In this document: positions 7,747 through 14,062 of the stretch, one piece after another
Layout: each line of letters opens with the position of its first letter
Numbering within the stretch: the stretch's first letter is position 1
Position numbers and translations under genes: made by a program
NCBI GenBank assembly: GCA_035263125.1
Contig: DATFRP010000106.1
Location: 1 to 14,135 of the forward strand
Direction: 5' to 3'
Length of the DNA stretch: 14,135 nt
Source of the DNA: Gp6-AA40 sp035263125
Lineage (GTDB): Bacteria > Acidobacteriota > Vicinamibacteria > Vicinamibacterales > UBA2999
Notes under the pieces: model-generated
The model's input: only the letters and a program-made list of their open reading frames with translations
Database searches by the model: none
Told to the model about the DNA's origin: nothing

Positions 7747-7780
7747 ACAGGTTTCCCGCCAACCGAACGATTGGACCTGT
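7747..7780. other. Small hairpin in the argG-patatin intergenic region
   Basis: ACAGGT (7747-7752) pairs with ACCTGT (7775-7780), and inside it CCAA (7759-7762) pairs with TTGG (7771-7774), leaving a six-base bulge and an eight-base loop. A second small stem, AGCAG/CTGCT, is at 7726-7739. No T-run follows either on the minus strand, so a terminator role for the convergent patatin-like gene is not supported. The rest of 7702-7800 shows nothing I recognise. Confidence 0.35.
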
Positions 7781-7797
7781 GAGAGAAACAAAATTCT

Positions 7798-7872
7798 CTG
7801 CCCTTCTGCGCTCTCCGCGATGATCGTCGTCTCCGCGCTCTCAGCTTCCTCCGCGCTCTCAGCTCCCTCCGC
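7798..7872. repeat. Second repeat family, outer right cluster overlapping the patatin-like gene end
   Basis: A run of near-repeats built on CTCCGCGCTCTC: CGCTCTCCGCG at about 7809-7819, CGTCTCCGCGCTCTC at 7828-7842, CCTCCGCGCTCTC at about 7848-7860, and a degenerate CCTCCGCGCG at about 7866-7875. The 7828-7842 unit is the exact reverse complement of 7524-7538. The stop codon of the patatin-like gene (7859-7861) lies inside this cluster, so its last residues are encoded by repeat-like DNA. Confidence 0.6.
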
Positions 7873-9010
7873 GCGCCCTGAGCGGCTCGACCCGACGCGC
7901 GATCCGTTCGCCGCTGGCACCGACGACCGGCTCGATGAACTGGCGATAGGTGTCTTCGTAGGCACGCTCGATCAGCTCTGAGATTCGCTGCCGTCGATCG
8001 GACGCCTCATCGTAGGCGCCATCGAGGTCGTAGGGACCGATCGCATTGTGCGTCGGCTGCACCAGATACACCGAGTCGAAGTAGATGCGGGTCGCCTCAA
8101 TCGCGTCGCGCAGCGCCACGGCTTCGGCGGCGGTCTGGAATTCGCCGAACTGACCGCGCACATCGAGCCGTGCCGCACGCAGACGATGCGGCGCCGCGGA
8201 CGGTGCGATGCCGCTCACGATCACGACCTGCCGGACACCGGCTGACGCCACTTCCTCGAGCAGACGCTGCAGCGCACCGGCACGATCGCACACGCGATGC
8301 GTCTCGCCGCGCCAGAAGCCGTCGGACGGAAACGTCAGCAGATGCGGGTCGCTGACAAGCGGCGGCGTCACACCAGCCGCGACCATATCGAGCGCGTGAT
8401 CGCGGCCGACGCCGGTCAGATCGAGCACCTCCGACCGACGATCGACGCCGACACGAGGCGCGAGAAAATCATGTCGATGCGGCTCGCCGAGCAGCGCCGC
8501 TACCAGATCGCGGCGAGCGTCGAGATCGGTGGCGACGAGGATCAGCTCGCGAAAACCCGGCTGTCCGAGATTCTCGACGAGCACCTCCGAGAACCGTCGC
8601 CCGAGCGCCACCCCCGCTGGACGCGCCAGCGGCGCCGCGCCGCGAATCAGTTCCCACAGCGCGTCGGCGAATCGCTCCGCAGCGGCGCGCGCGTCGATCG
8701 GCGCACCCGCGATCCGCCACCACCACCGGCTCCGCACGCGACGTCCCCCGCCGCCGCGAAGGTACCGCCGCTGCGCGTACATCGACCGGGCGCCGCGGCC
8801 ACGCCAGACGCCTTCAGGATCCCAGAGACGCGACGCGCCATCGATGGCGGCCAGCGCTGCTCCGCCTGCGCCAATGCCGTGGCCCGCGACGACATCGATC
8901 TTGACGCCGGTCTCCTGCAGCGCACGGAGCGCGCCGGCATGATAGGCCCCGTGTGCCCCCGTCCCGGTCAGTACCAACGCCGTTCGACGTTCGGGGGAGT
9001 ATGGCGGCAC
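7859..9010 (-). CDS. Patatin-like protein lacking the canonical catalytic serine
   Basis: A 383-residue protein with the N-terminal layout of patatin-like phospholipases but altered active-site residues. LVLTGTGAHGAYHAGALRAL (residues 12-31) aligns with the oxyanion-hole segment normally LSGGGARGAYQAGVLRAL; one glycine is Thr17 and the arginine is His20. DVVAGHGIGAGGAALAA (39-55) aligns with the elbow normally DxIAGTSAGAxNAAL, and GxSxG reads GHGIG, so the serine is Gly45. A possible partner of the family's Asp-Gly dyad is Asp230-Gly231. Hydrolase activity is therefore doubtful; a binding or regulatory role is an inference. No signal peptide is seen. The start is GTG at 9010, ten bases after the greA stop, with no clear ribosome-binding site, so translation may be coupled to greA. 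The C-terminus runs into a dispersed repeat. Confidence 0.8.
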   Translation of the reverse strand: MPPYSPERRTALVLTGTGAHGAYHAGALRALQETGVKIDVVAGHGIGAGGAALAAIDGASRLWDPEGVWRGRGARSMYAQRRYLRGGGGRRVRSRWWWRIAGAPIDARAAAERFADALWELIRGAAPLARPAGVALGRRFSEVLVENLGQPGFRELILVATDLDARRDLVAALLGEPHRHDFLAPRVGVDRRSEVLDLTGVGRDHALDMVAAGVTPPLVSDPHLLTFPSDGFWRGETHRVCDRAGALQRLLEEVASAGVRQVVIVSGIAPSAAPHRLRAARLDVRGQFGEFQTAAEAVALRDAIEATRIYFDSVYLVQPTHNAIGPYDLDGAYDEASDRRQRISELIERAYEDTYRQFIEPVVGASGERIARRVEPLRARGGS

Positions 9011-9020
9011 TGAAAGAGAG

Positions 9021-9488
9021 TCAGGCTTCGTCGTGGATGGTGGTGAGCTTCACGAGATCGAAGGTCCGCGTGCCGCTCGGCGTCTTCACGGTGATCTCGT
9101 CGCCTTCCTCTTTGTTCAGGATCGCCTTTCCGATCGGCGACGAGGTGGAAATCAGTCCTCGCTCAGCGTCCGCTTCCTCGGGCATGACCAGCTGGAAGGT
9201 CAGCCTTTCACCCCCGGACTCTTTCAATTCGACAGTGGAACCAAAGCCGGCACGGCCGTGCGGTATCCGATCCATGTTCATCAGTGAGATCTCGCCGACC
9301 CGACGCTTCAGCATCGCGATCCGCGCGTTGACGATGTCCTGCCGGTCCTTGGCAGCTTTGTATTCCGCGTTCTCCCGCAGGTCGCCCAGTTCTCGCGCCC
9401 GCTGAATCTCCTTCGGCAGATCGACCTTCAACTCGCGCTCGAGCGCAGAGATCTCCTCGTTGAAGCGTTTCAGAATCCGATCTTTCAT
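9021..9488 (-). CDS. greA: Transcription elongation factor GreA
   Basis: A 155-residue factor (family about 158) that enters the RNA polymerase secondary channel and stimulates cleavage of backtracked transcripts. An N-terminal coiled coil (1-70) carries the tip motif LGDLRENAEYKAAKDRQ (34-50). The acidic tip residues are Asp36 and Glu39, equivalent to Asp41 and Glu44 of E. coli GreA. ENAEY rather than the GreB-type tip supports GreA. The C-terminal FKBP-like domain ends ISTSSPIGKAILNKEEGDEI (113-132) and VKTPSGTRTFDLVKL. I place the start at ATG 9488. The frame is open to 9536, but those 16 extra residues are unlike the family and would overlap the divergent gene. No strong ribosome-binding site is seen. 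Confidence 0.95.
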   Translation of the reverse strand: MKDRILKRFNEEISALERELKVDLPKEIQRARELGDLRENAEYKAAKDRQDIVNARIAMLKRRVGEISLMNMDRIPHGRAGFGSTVELKESGGERLTFQLVMPEEADAERGLISTSSPIGKAILNKEEGDEITVKTPSGTRTFDLVKLTTIHDEA

Positions 9489-9522
9489 GAGTGAATTCAG
9501 ACTGTAGCACAATGGTTGCCGG

Positions 9523-10320
9523 TTGAAGACCATCACCAGCCGTCACAACCCGATCGTCGGCCGGTTCCGCTCCATCGCCGACACACCGGATCCGAGCGGC
9601 GCTCACTTGCTGCTCGATGGCGCCCACCTCGTCCGCGACGCGCGCACGTCCGGGCTCACGTTCGAGGTGGTGGCGGTTGCCTCTTCGAGCCTCCGCACCA
9701 ACGGCGAAGAGGGCCAGCTTGCGCGCACGCTCGCGCATGAAGGCATCGACGTGATCGAGACGTCCGATGAGGTGTTCGACGCGTTGAGCCCGGTGCGAAC
9801 GCCTTCCGGAATCGCCGCGATCGTGGCACGACGTCCGGTCGACGCAGCAACATTGTGTGCCCCAGACAGCGCCCTCTTGATCGTCGCCGTCGATGTGCAG
9901 GAACCGGGCAACGTCGGCGCGCTGCTGCGCGCGGCCGAAGCGGGTGGCGCCACCGGTGCGTTCGTGTGCGGATCGTCGGCGCATCCGTTCTCGTGGAAGG
10001 CGGTGCGCGGCAGCATGGGGAGCGCGTTGCGGCTGCCGGTCGTCTCGGGCATCAGCACCGCTGCTGCGCTCGAAGGCATGAGGAACGCGGGCCTGCGGAC
10101 GATTGCCGCGATCCCGCGCGGCGGCGAGGACCCTGACGCGATCAACTGGCGTGGCAAGGTCGCGCTCATCCTCGGCGGTGAAGGCCCCGGACTTCGCATG
10201 GACGTCCTCGCCGAATGCGACACGACGGTCTCGATCCCGATGGCACGCCCGGTCGAATCGCTGAACGTCGCGGCGGCGGCAGCGGTGCTGGTCTACGCGG
10301 CGAGACGAGCAAGGAAATGA
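9523..10320 (+). CDS. SpoU/TrmH-family RNA 2'-O-methyltransferase
   Basis: A 265-residue RNA ribose methyltransferase with the trefoil-knot (SPOUT) fold, probably acting on rRNA or tRNA as a dimer. The N-terminal RNA-binding domain opens TITSRHNPIVGRFR (3-16), like the usual ITSxxNPxVK. The three SpoU motifs are VDVQEPGNVGALLRAAEAGG (motif 1, about 122-141), LILGGEGPGL (motif 2) and IPMARPVESLNVAAAAAVLV (motif 3, near the C-terminus). The target nucleotide cannot be assigned; RlmB- and TsnR-like enzymes share these motifs. The start is TTG at 9523, the only in-frame start after the stop at 9505-9507. A five-codon reading frame (ATG at 9512, stop TGA at 9524) overlaps it. The stop overlaps the rarA start as ATGA. 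The gap to divergent greA is only 34 bases. Confidence 0.92.
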   Translation: MKTITSRHNPIVGRFRSIADTPDPSGAHLLLDGAHLVRDARTSGLTFEVVAVASSSLRTNGEEGQLARTLAHEGIDVIETSDEVFDALSPVRTPSGIAAIVARRPVDAATLCAPDSALLIVAVDVQEPGNVGALLRAAEAGGATGAFVCGSSAHPFSWKAVRGSMGSALRLPVVSGISTAAALEGMRNAGLRTIAAIPRGGEDPDAINWRGKVALILGGEGPGLRMDVLAECDTTVSIPMARPVESLNVAAAAAVLVYAARRARK

Positions 10321-11690
10321 GCCTCTTCGACGACGAGCCGGAGCCCCCATCCGCGCGCGAGCCGGCCGCGGGTACGCCGCTCGCCGAACGGGTACGCCCT
10401 CGCACGCTCGACGAGATCGTGGGACAGGACGACATCCTGGCTCCCGGCAAACCGCTGCGCGATGCGATCGAGCGCGATCTGATTCAGTCGATCATCTTGT
10501 GGGGACCGCCAGGCACCGGCAAGACGACGCTCGCGCGCGTGATCGCGGAGACGACGAAGGCGTACTTCGTTCCGTTCAGCGCCGTTCTGGCGGGAATCAA
10601 AGAGATCAAAGAAGTGATGGCGATGGCGCAGGATCGTCGGCGGCGGTCCGGGCGGCGCACGATCGTGTTCGTCGACGAGATTCACCGTTTCAACAAGGCG
10701 CAGCAGGACGCGTTCCTGCCGCGGGTCGAGGCTGGCGACATCGTGCTCATCGGCGCGACGACCGAGAATCCTTCGTTCGAGGTGAACGCCGCGCTGCTCT
10801 CGCGCTCGAAGGTCTTCGTCCTTCAGCCGCTCACCGCGGACGCGATCGAGCACATCCTGAGGCGAGCGCTCGCCGATCGCGAGCGCGGGCTTGGCGGCCC
10901 GGACACCACGGTCTCCGACGAGGCGATCGCGGCGATTGCGCGCTTCGCAAACGGCGATGCGCGGGCCGCACTGAACCTCCTGGAATTTGCCGCGGCGTCA
11001 GCTCCGATGGATCCAGAGACATGCGTGCGACAGCTGGGGATGGCTCAACTCGAGCAGTCGATTCAGCGGAGAGCGCTCCTCTACGACAAGGGGGGCGAGG
11101 AGCACTACAACCTCATCTCTGCACTGCACAAGTCGATGCGGAACAGCGATCCCGACGCTGCGGTGTACTGGGTGGCCCGAATGCTCGAGGCGGGCGAAGA
11201 CCCTCTCTATATCGCCCGTCGACTGATCCGGTTTGCCTCGGAAGATGTGGGCAATGCCGATCCGCACGCGCTGACCGTTGCGGTCGCGGCCAAGGATGCC
11301 GCTCATTTCATCGGGATGCCCGAAGGGAATACTGCCCTCGCCCAAGCCGCAATCTATTTGGCCACTGCCCCGAAGAGCAACGCCGTCTACTCTGCCTATA
11401 ACGCGGCCGCAACCGACGCCCATACGCAGGCGGCCGACCCGGTCCCCTTACATCTTCGTAATGCCCCCACAAGTCTCATGAAACAGCTAGACTACGGTAG
11501 GGGCTATCAGTACGCCCACGACGACCCGGAGGCGGTGACCGGCATGGACTGTCTGCCGCCCTCGCTCGCGGGCCGGACCTACTATCGTCCCACTGATCGC
11601 GGGTTCGAAAAAGAGATCAAACGGCGGCTGGAACTCTGGGAACAAATCAAAAAACGGCGCGCGGCCGCCGCCGAGCGCGACGACGAGTAG
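10317..11690 (+). CDS. rarA: Replication-associated recombination protein A (AAA+ ATPase)
   Basis: A 457-residue clamp-loader-like ATPase (E. coli RarA/MgsA 447; Mgs1/WRNIP1 in eukaryotes) acting at stalled replication forks. The Walker A motif GPPGTGKT is at 63-70, Walker B IVFVDEIHRF at 116-125, sensor 1 GATTENPSFEV at 146-156, the arginine-finger region LLSRSKVF at about 160-167 and the sensor 2 region GDARAALNLLE at 213-223. The tetramerisation domain is marked by KSMRNSDPDAAVYWVARMLE (272-291) and LIRFASEDVGNADP (303-316). KQLDYGRGYQYAHD (389-402) is typical of the C-terminal end. I chose ATG 10317, which overlaps the upstream stop (ATGA) and has AAGGA just before it. An open extension to 10215 lies inside the methyltransferase gene and is rejected. 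Confidence 0.96.
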   Translation: MSLFDDEPEPPSAREPAAGTPLAERVRPRTLDEIVGQDDILAPGKPLRDAIERDLIQSIILWGPPGTGKTTLARVIAETTKAYFVPFSAVLAGIKEIKEVMAMAQDRRRRSGRRTIVFVDEIHRFNKAQQDAFLPRVEAGDIVLIGATTENPSFEVNAALLSRSKVFVLQPLTADAIEHILRRALADRERGLGGPDTTVSDEAIAAIARFANGDARAALNLLEFAAASAPMDPETCVRQLGMAQLEQSIQRRALLYDKGGEEHYNLISALHKSMRNSDPDAAVYWVARMLEAGEDPLYIARRLIRFASEDVGNADPHALTVAVAAKDAAHFIGMPEGNTALAQAAIYLATAPKSNAVYSAYNAAATDAHTQAADPVPLHLRNAPTSLMKQLDYGRGYQYAHDDPEAVTGMDCLPPSLAGRTYYRPTDRGFEKEIKRRLELWEQIKKRRAAAAERDDE

Positions 11691-11709
11691 TTCGGAAAAG
11701 GATATCTTC

Positions 11710-13377
11710 ATGCGCAGACTTCGCACCGTCTCAATCGCCGCCATCATGGTGGTGGCATGCGGGTTCACGGCTGGCTTCTTCGGACGCGCCACGCTCGCTG
11801 CGCAGGATCCGGTTTCCGACCAGTACAAGGTGTTCACCGCCGCACTGACCGCGGTGGAAAACAATTACCTCGGCGAGGTGCCGTCGGATCGGCTGGTCTA
11901 CAGCGCGATCTCCGGCCTGTTGCAGACGCTCGACCCCCATTCGAGCTTCATGGATCCCAAGACCTTCGCGCAGAGCCGCGAGCGCCAGGAAGGTCGGTAC
12001 TACGGCATCGGCGTCCTCATTCGAGCGGTGAACGGCGACATCACCGTGGCCGGCGTCTACGAAGGGACGCCCGCGTACGAAAGCGGCCTGCGTCGCGGCG
12101 ACATCATCTCGTCGATCGAAGGGGAATCGACCAAGGGCTGGCAGAGCGATCGGGTCGTCGGCAAGATCAAGGGGCCGAAGGGTACGAGCGTGAACATCAC
12201 CGTGAAGCGCGCCAGCTTCAACGATCCGATCCCGATGCGGGTGCGGCGCGACGAGGTGCGGATCAACACCGTCCCCGCCGCCGTCATGCTGGATGCCCAG
12301 ACCGGTTACATCAAGCTGCAGGATTTCGGTGAGCACACCGACAACGACCTCGGCAACGCGCTCGCGGATTTGACCAAGCAAGGGATGAAGCGGCTGATCT
12401 TCGACCTGCGCGGGAATCCCGGCGGCGCCCTCGACCAGGCGATCCTCGTCGCCAACCGTTTCCTCAAGCAGGGCGCGCTCATCGTCTACACCCGCGGCCG
12501 CACCGACAATTCCGATCAGGACTACCGTGCGACCGAGCCGAGCAACTATCTCGACGTGCCGATGATCACGCTGGTGAACCGGTCGAGCGCGAGCGCGTCG
12601 GAGATCGTCTCCGGTGCTCTTCAGGATCACGATCGATCGCTCATCGTCGGTGAGACGACGTTCGGCAAGGCGCTCGTGCAGTCGGTGTACCGTTTGAGCG
12701 GCGGGGCAGGCGCTGCAATCACGACCGCGCGCTACTACACGCCGAGCGGACGCCTCATCCAGCGTCCGTGGGACGCCAGCTTCGACGACTACCTCACCTA
12801 CACGCTGCGCGACCAGAACGCCAGTCCGAAGACTTCGAGCGACCTGAAGTACACCGATGGCGGACGCCGCGTGTATGGCGGCGGAGGGATCGAGCCCGAT
12901 CGCCGGTTCGACGGATACGAAGACGGCTTCAGCCCGTCGCGACTGGCGCGAACGATCGCGGCGCGCGCCTTGTTCGAGCAGTTCGCCGAGCGCTTCATGC
13001 GGGACGGCGACGCGCGCATCGCAGCCAAGCCGAGCACGCCGCGTGCGCTCACCGCCGGCTTCGAGGTGACGCCGGCCATGCTGGACGAGTTCAAGAAGAT
13101 GGTGCAGACGACGCCCATCCGGTTCGACGAGGCGCAATGGCAGACGGACCTGCCCTACATCACCGCGTCGATTCAGAAGGAGATCAACAGCGATCTGTTC
13201 GGCCTCGGTCGCGCCTACGCCGATCTCGCGAAGCGCGATCCGCAGCTGCAATTCGCGCTCGGTCTGTTCTCAGAAGCGCAGTCGCTGCTCCAGATGAATC
13301 AGCCGGGCCGCCGCGTCGCCGAGCGCGCGCCCAGCGTGCCGGCAAAGAAACAGCGCGGCTCACGGCCTCACGCGTAA
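11710..13377 (+). CDS. S41-family C-terminal processing protease with PDZ domain
   Basis: A 555-residue serine protease of the CtpA/Tsp family, anchored or secreted by an N-terminal hydrophobic segment (about 7-27) and expected in the periplasm, where it trims or degrades envelope proteins. DPHSSFMDPKTF (75-86) precedes a PDZ domain (about 97-180; RYYGIGVLI, GTPAYESGLRRGDIISSIEG). The catalytic core includes FDLRGNPGGAL (231-241), SSASASEIVSGALQDHD (292-308) and VGETTFGKALVQ (313-324). By spacing with E. coli Tsp (Ser430, Lys455), the dyad should be Ser295 and Lys320, with Asp306 matching Asp441. Residues about 400-555 are a C-terminal extension without a motif I recognise. The ATG has AGGA seven bases upstream, 19 bases after rarA. 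The last 23 codons are repeated, inverted and identical, at the window's right edge. Confidence 0.93.
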   Translation: MRRLRTVSIAAIMVVACGFTAGFFGRATLAAQDPVSDQYKVFTAALTAVENNYLGEVPSDRLVYSAISGLLQTLDPHSSFMDPKTFAQSRERQEGRYYGIGVLIRAVNGDITVAGVYEGTPAYESGLRRGDIISSIEGESTKGWQSDRVVGKIKGPKGTSVNITVKRASFNDPIPMRVRRDEVRINTVPAAVMLDAQTGYIKLQDFGEHTDNDLGNALADLTKQGMKRLIFDLRGNPGGALDQAILVANRFLKQGALIVYTRGRTDNSDQDYRATEPSNYLDVPMITLVNRSSASASEIVSGALQDHDRSLIVGETTFGKALVQSVYRLSGGAGAAITTARYYTPSGRLIQRPWDASFDDYLTYTLRDQNASPKTSSDLKYTDGGRRVYGGGGIEPDRRFDGYEDGFSPSRLARTIAARALFEQFAERFMRDGDARIAAKPSTPRALTAGFEVTPAMLDEFKKMVQTTPIRFDEAQWQTDLPYITASIQKEINSDLFGLGRAYADLAKRDPQLQFALGLFSEAQSLLQMNQPGRRVAERAPSVPAKKQRGSRPHA

Positions 13378-13700
13378 CGTCGCTGACGATTGTCGGTGCG
13401 GGATCTCTGACGCAGTCGGTGCGATCCTGCTGAACGCGGGTCGGTGCGATCCTGCTCACGATAGTCGGTGCGATCGCGCTCTCGCGCGTCGGCGCAGGCG
13501 CAGGTCGATGTGAACGCGGGCAACAAAGGCCCGTCGAGCGCACGCTTCGGCGTGGCGAACAGCCTCCGGGAGTTCATGTGTGTGGCCGGCAGCCGCGAAC
13601 GCTGCGGCCGGGAACGCGTCCGTCCCTCGTACTCTTCCGCTCCCGCGGCGACTACAGCGTGGACTCGCCGCCCATCTGTTACACGGCACAAAACGTCTGA
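13305..13700. repeat. Left arm of a large imperfect palindrome
   Basis: Read 5' to 3' this arm holds the last 73 bases of the protease gene, five tandem units starting GTCGGTGCG, a block containing GAACGCGGGCAACAAAGGCC, a 34-base stretch at 13564-13597, and GGAACGCGTCCGTCCC at about 13611. The same elements occur in the same order on the minus strand from 14135 downward. Exact matches are 13305-13376 with 14064-14135 (72 bases) and 13564-13597 with 13810-13843 (34 bases); the rest is diverged. Symmetry fades near 13660, and the centre lies near 13720. Confidence 0.88.
13392..13512 (+). repeat. Five tandem units of about 24 bases (left array)
   Basis: Units begin GTCGGTGCG at 13392, 13415, 13440 and 13464, and GTCGGCGCA at 13488. 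Spacings are therefore 23, 25, 24 and 24 bases. A typical unit is GTCGGTGCGATCCTGCTCAC plus four variable bases. The small length changes break the reading frame between units in this array, unlike the right-hand one. The array begins 15 bases after the protease stop codon. Confidence 0.85.
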
Positions 13701-13904
13701 GCTGTCTCGTTGCAACTCGAACGCGGTGACGGAAGTCGCCGCGATGAATCGGGACGAACGCGTTCCGGCTTCCAGCAGTCGCCGAGTCGCTCTGCGTCGG
13801 CCTTGCTCACGCGGCTGCCGGCCACACACATGAACTCCCGGAGTCCGTTCGCGCACCCTGAAGCATGCGCTCTACGGGCCCTTGTTGCCCGCGTTCATCC
13901 CGAC

Positions 13905-14027
13905 CCGGGTCAACGAGATCGCACCAACAGGCGTCAGCAGGATCGCACCGACCCCGTTCAGCAGGATCACACCGACAGGCGTCAGCAGGATCGCACCGAC
14001 AATCGTAAGAGAGATCGCACCGACTGA
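13905..14027 (-). repeat. Five tandem 24-base units (right array)
   Basis: On the plus strand, CGCACCGAC-like ends fall at 13920, 13944, 13968, 13992 and 14016, exactly 24 bases apart. On the minus strand the units read GTCGGTGCGATCCTGCTGAC plus four bases. Because 24 is eight codons, one frame stays open and reads VGAILLTP-like octapeptides, ending VGMNAGNKGP and a TAG stop. No standard start codon is visible before the repeats, so translation is not supported. Confidence 0.87.
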
Positions 14028-14062
14028 CGTCAGTGAGGATCGCAGGGTCGACGGACGTCAGT

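Noticed and set aside
9208..10350. 380-codon minus-strand frame opposite the RNA methyltransferase
   Set aside because: Runs antisense to a confident gene and partly through greA in another frame; Arg/Asp-rich with no motif.
11731..13251. 506-codon open frame on the minus strand opposite the S41 protease
   Set aside because: Shadow of a gene with intact catalytic motifs; no recognisable domain and no ribosome-binding site.
13368..14027. Open frames at 13468-13833 (+), 13710-14027 (+) and 13368-13856 (-) as hypothetical proteins
   Set aside because: They run across palindrome arms and tandem arrays, overlap one another, are Arg/Ser/Thr-rich and show no domain. Repeats with a 24-base period keep several frames open by chance.
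13392..14027. CRISPR array
   Set aside because: Units are 24 bases in direct succession with only a few variable bases and no spacer of 30-40 bases; no cas gene is present.
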